Below, in pieces: positions 60,325 through 64,000 of a DNA stretch of 64,000 nt. The notes below the pieces were generated by a model. It saw only the letters and a program-made list of their open reading frames with translations. It made no database searches and was not told where the DNA came from. The number at the start of each line of letters is the position of its first letter. Position 1 is the first letter of the stretch. The DNA comes from Ridgeia piscesae (taxonomy: Eukaryota > Annelida > Polychaeta > Sabellida > Siboglinidae): assembly GCA_025642075.2 (NCBI GenBank), contig JAODUO010001206.1, positions 71,001 to 135,000 of the forward strand, given 5' to 3'. Both the position numbers and the translations under genes were made by a program.

Positions 60325-60944
60325 CACATGTAATAATTAATGTCAAATAAAATATGATGTTTTAACTTTTGTGTAGGATATTTTTAATATGTTTATATAC
60401 AATGTATGGCAGCGCTATATTCGTGAAATATTGTTATATAAAATGAATTAAATGAGCAACTGTTTAGTACGTGTAAACAAATATATCGACCGAAATGAGT
60501 AAAAGGATGTGTGTAACCTATTAGCAGTTTTGTTGTTGCAAATAAACACAATGCAAGGTAAACAGGTTTTGAGGTACGTGTTGATAGAAAGCACTAATCA
60601 TATTATTGCAGTGTGCATTCGTGACATTGATTTAAAGCTGCTCCCTCCACTCGTTTGCTAATCGCCAAACCGGTTCTTTTATGACCAGATGTGTAATGTG
60701 TTAATAGTTTAAATAGTATGCACAGGCAGTTTTTTTCATTTTTTAAATGCGTACTTGTCATTTTTTATTGTAAAAAAGAATCGCCGTTACACCGGGTATA
60801 ACTGGCGAAACAATCAGCAGCTGCCGACGTCCTTTGCTTTTTGGGTCACGTGCTTTATGCGAGATCGACCTCCTGCGGCACAATAACAAATCGCACGTGC
60901 TTTTCCGCGTCATGACTAAGATTCCAAAGGCAAAGTGATTCTTC
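60321..60944. other. Non-coding stretch, nothing recognised
   Basis: AT-rich, followed by a GC-richer patch at 60780-60920 with two CACGTG-like sites. No gene seen. Confidence 0.4.
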
Positions 60945-63725
60945 TATCTGTATCTGTATCTTAACTGGCAAAATGTCCTAGGGACACATCACGCCAGTGC
61001 GCATGGTGGGTCATCTGACTTAATTGTTAAAATGTTGGATTAAACTATTCTGAAATGATTTTAGTGATTTACTTGAGACAGTGTTTGAGGGGAGAGAATT
61101 CCATTCCTTAATTGTTGTTGGGAAGAAGCTGCTTCCAAATATGTTTGCAGAGAATCTAATTTGCAAGAACTGACTGTCATGTTTACGTGAGGTTCTAGTG
61201 TTGTGTTGGATATAGTGATCTAGCGGGATATCTATAAGGTTATGTTCCATTTTGTATATTATGCTAAGTCTTTAAATTGTTCTTCTTGTTTGGAGGGTGT
61301 CCCACTGGAGGTCATTAAAAAGTTGGGTTACTGTTCCTGGTTCTCTAGAATAGTTATGTGTACAAAATCTGGCAGCTTGTCTTTGGATTCTTTCTAAGGT
61401 TTTAATATGTTTTAGGCAGTGTGGATCCCATGATACTGATGCATATTCAAGTATTGGTCGGACAAGGGTTGTGTAGGCTATTGACTTAATGTGGGTTGGG
61501 CATTGATTTAGATTTCTCCTAATGACTCCTAGAGTCTGTTGTGCTTTCCTAGCGACTGAGTTGCATTGTGCTGTCCAATTTAATGTATTTGATATTTGTA
61601 CACCAAGATAACAATGTGATTGAACAGATTTAAGTTGTTGGCCACAGAAGGTGTAAATATTTGGTGTCGGTTTTCTTGAGGCTAATGTCATTGTGAAGCA
61701 TTTGGTGGGATTGCATTTCATAAGCCAGGTGTTTTGCCATTCCTCAAGTTTGATTAGATCATTTTGGAGGAGAGAAATGTCATTGTCTGATTTAATTGGT
61801 TGATATAGTAGGCAGTCATCTGCAAAAAGGCGAACGTTTGAAGTGAGATTGTTGGGTAGATCATTTATGTAAAGTAAGAAAGGTAAGGGCCCCAGTACGG
61901 TTCCCTGTGGTACCCCTGAGGTGACTTTAATTGGTTTGGATGCTGATCCATTTATTACAACCTGTTGAGTTCTTTCTGCAAGGAAGCTTTCTATCCATGA
62001 CGATATTGGGCCTGTGATCCCATAGTATTTTAGTTTGTGGATTAGTCTTTTATGTGGAACTTTGTCGAATGCTTTAGTGAAGTCTAGAATGGCCATGTCT
62101 ACATAATTCTTTTCATCTAGATATTTGCTTATGTCATGGACAGTTTGAATTAATTGAGTTTCTGTTGATCTTTTTGCACGAAAACCATGTTGGTGGTCAA
62201 CGGCTGCACTCCACACTCCTGCAGGGCCTTCACGTGTCCCTTTGTCAGTAGGTCTGGCCCTAGGCCGCCTCGAGTCTTAAGGATATTAGTTGCAGTTTGA
62301 AGTTTCTGCCCTGTTTCCTTTTCTTGAAAATTGCTGTTATGTTTGCTTCTGTTCCAGGCTTTGGGGACTTGACCAGAGTCAACTGATGATTGGAAGATAT
62401 CATGTATTATTGGTGTTAGGTGGTAGGCATATCTGTTTAGAAACCATAGTGGAATGCCATCTGGTCCTTGCGATTTAGATGTGTTAATTTTTGATAGTTG
62501 GTCATGTACTTCTTTAAGTGAAATTGTTAATTCGGGTATTTTTCCATGTGGGCTGTCATTCAGATTTTTGGTAGCTTGGAATTTCCTTCATATGTGAAGA
62601 CACTTTTGAACTGATTGCCTAAGGCTTCTGCTTTTGCTTGTCATCGCTTTATGTTTTCCGCAATGTTGAGGTCCCCAATACCCTGGTTATCTTGTCTAAG
62701 TTTGGAAATGAAACTCCAGAATGCTTTCGGTTTGTCTGTTATTGCAGTTGTTAGGAATTGATTTATATAGGACAGTCTAGCAGAATGAAGGTGTTCGTGC
62801 ATGTCTTTCCTGATGTTACAAAACTCTTTGCCAGTCTTCTGGATTTCTAGATATTTTTGCTTTCTTATATAATCGTTTCTTTCTTTGGCACATTTTTTTC
62901 AAGTCTTTATTGAACCAGGGAAGGTTGTATCTGGAAGTTGTAAGACGGACTGGTACATAGTGTTTCATAATGTTGATGATTTTTTTGAAACAAGGTTCCA
63001 TTTGTCATTGACTGTCATGTTTTGGTTTAAAGAGAAGTATTCATGTGTGAAGTCATCGAGAGATTTCTGGATGTTAAGGTGGTCAGTTTTATTTCTGATG
63101 AAATTTTTTCGTTTGGGGCGATGTTTGCGTTTGGGTGAGATATTACATCAATGATAATTGTGTTGTGGTCTGCTATGCCGTCTACTACATTTAGTTTCTT
63201 TATTAACCCAGGTTTATTTGTGAAGACAAGATCTAGGATATTGTTGGCATTTCCTTGTTTACGTGTGGGTTCATTGACATGTTGGATTAGTCCATGTTCT
63301 TCTACGAGGGAGATTAGTTTGTTGGCAGCAACTGTACTATATCCACTGTTAGGTGTGACATGGTGATTTTCCCAGTTTATGTTAGGAAGATTGAAATTGC
63401 CGGTAATTATGACATTATGTGTGTTTATTTTGTTTCCTAATTTAGATAGAGATAGATCTAGTTCTTCAATTTGAGTTCCTTGAGAGTCATGTGGGGCATG
63501 ATAGAAGGTGCATATGATTATGGGTTTCATTCCTTTTATTTCAGTTTCTGTCCAAATGCTCTCACTGTTAGTGTTTAAGTTTGTGGTGAGTTGTGATGAG
63601 ATCATTTGGATATTTGGAATACCCCCCTCCAGTGGTGCTTGTTTCCGTCTTTTCTAAAAACATTAAAGTGTTCTGGGAAAATTTCTCCGTTTTTAACTGA
63701 GGATTCCAACGAACAGTAACCGAGG
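60945..63725 (-). mobile_element. CR1/L2-like LINE (ORF2: endonuclease plus reverse transcriptase), truncated at its 5' end
   Basis: Minus strand. The endonuclease part runs from about 63720 ('GEIFPEHFNVFRKDG') through 63605-63027. Instead of Gly-Asp-Phe-Asn it reads 'ITGNFNLPNINWEN', and 'GIADHNTI' stands where Ser-Asp-His-Asn is normal. The linker has 'YNLPWFNKDLKKMC'. The reverse transcriptase at 62216-61272 has 'HQHGFRAKRSTETQLIQT', 'AILDFTKAFDKVPHKRLI', 'SGVPQGTVLGPLPFLLYIND', the catalytic 'RLFADDCLL', then 'HCYLGVQIS' and 'LVRPILEYASVSWDP'. A stop at 61272 precedes the last block (61250-61020, 'SANIFGSSFFPTTIKEWNSLP'). The 3' end is (GATACA)n at about 60945. The same family gave the 8976-9352 fragment. 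It is inactive because of frame changes and the endonuclease substitution. Confidence 0.88.
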
Positions 63726-64000
63726 CGCTAGGCAGACCAAGCAGCATGTCTGCCTGTTGATGGAGAATGCATGCTCTGCGTTCGACCTTACAATGGCCAA
63801 TGATATCGCCATAACATGTGCCAAAGTGAACTGATCATTGGTGGAAGGACACGACTAAATGAACCAGCCACAAGCATAACCCACCTAGCGGAGTGAACCG
63901 CCCGAATTGTCTCCGACGGAGGGTAACCTGGTTGTGTCACTGGCCACCGCCAACATCAAGCGAGGCAGCCCCTGACAATTATGCCCCAGTCACAGTGTCC
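63726..64000. other. GC-richer stretch at the window edge
   Basis: No frame recognised. It could be unrelated flanking DNA or the upstream part of the LINE in a lost frame. Confidence 0.35.

Overview
This is animal nuclear DNA: intron-rich, AT-rich and repeat-dominated. Exons with canonical GT/AG borders encode extracellular modules (EGF, kringle, fucolectin/F5-8C-like, a possible REJ/PKD-like fold). Retrotransposons of the CR1/L2, RTE and Penelope types, a tRNA-derived SINE, many inverted-repeat DNA elements and very long pure (CA)n, (GT)n and (AT)n arrays fill the rest. The combination fits a marine invertebrate, probably a lophotrochozoan such as a mollusc, annelid or brachiopod. Amphioxus-like animals cannot be excluded. 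Nothing bacterial is present, and no CRISPR array, rRNA or true tRNA gene was seen.

Layout. From 0 to 36 kb, scattered minus-strand exons run from high to low coordinates: kringle 2 (two exons), kringle 1 (two exons), an EGF-like exon, a fucolectin-type domain (two exons), two near-identical EGF exons, and an exon resembling a REJ/PKD-like domain. Nearly all have phase-1 outer borders, so they could splice as exchangeable modules of one large mosaic cell-surface or secreted protein. Whether they form one transcript is inference. The introns hold a dead Penelope element (4.95-6.93 kb), LINE scraps, a SINE, MITE-like elements and microsatellites. They also hold a 3.5 kb inverted-repeat unit (21.48-25.02 kb) containing a small spliced arginine-rich ORF with promoter-like arms and an AP-1-motif tandem repeat. 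A 1.3 kb foldback element (26.0-27.3 kb) and a 4.9 kb inverted-repeat element (30.65-35.54 kb, itself hit by an L2-like LINE) follow.

From 36 to 42 kb there is a decayed plus-strand transposon-associated nuclease-like gene and a nearly complete CR1-like LINE with ORF1 (zinc-finger plus SGNH esterase) and ORF2 (endonuclease plus reverse transcriptase). Its few frameshifts are mostly single-base and partly in homopolymers. From 42 to 54 kb I see almost no coding sequence: three copies of an unnamed dispersed repeat (the third is at 56.6 kb), an RTE endonuclease scrap, hairpins and microsatellites.

From 54 to 64 kb there is a 440 bp palindrome with a third partial copy. Next to it lies an ORF for an unrecognised protein with a coiled-coil C-terminus. 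Then come a minus-strand THAP-domain exon lying between short inverted repeats, more (AT)n arrays, and a minus-strand CR1/L2-like LINE running to about 63.7 kb. The 3' end of the same LINE family occurs as a truncated copy at 8.98-9.35 kb.
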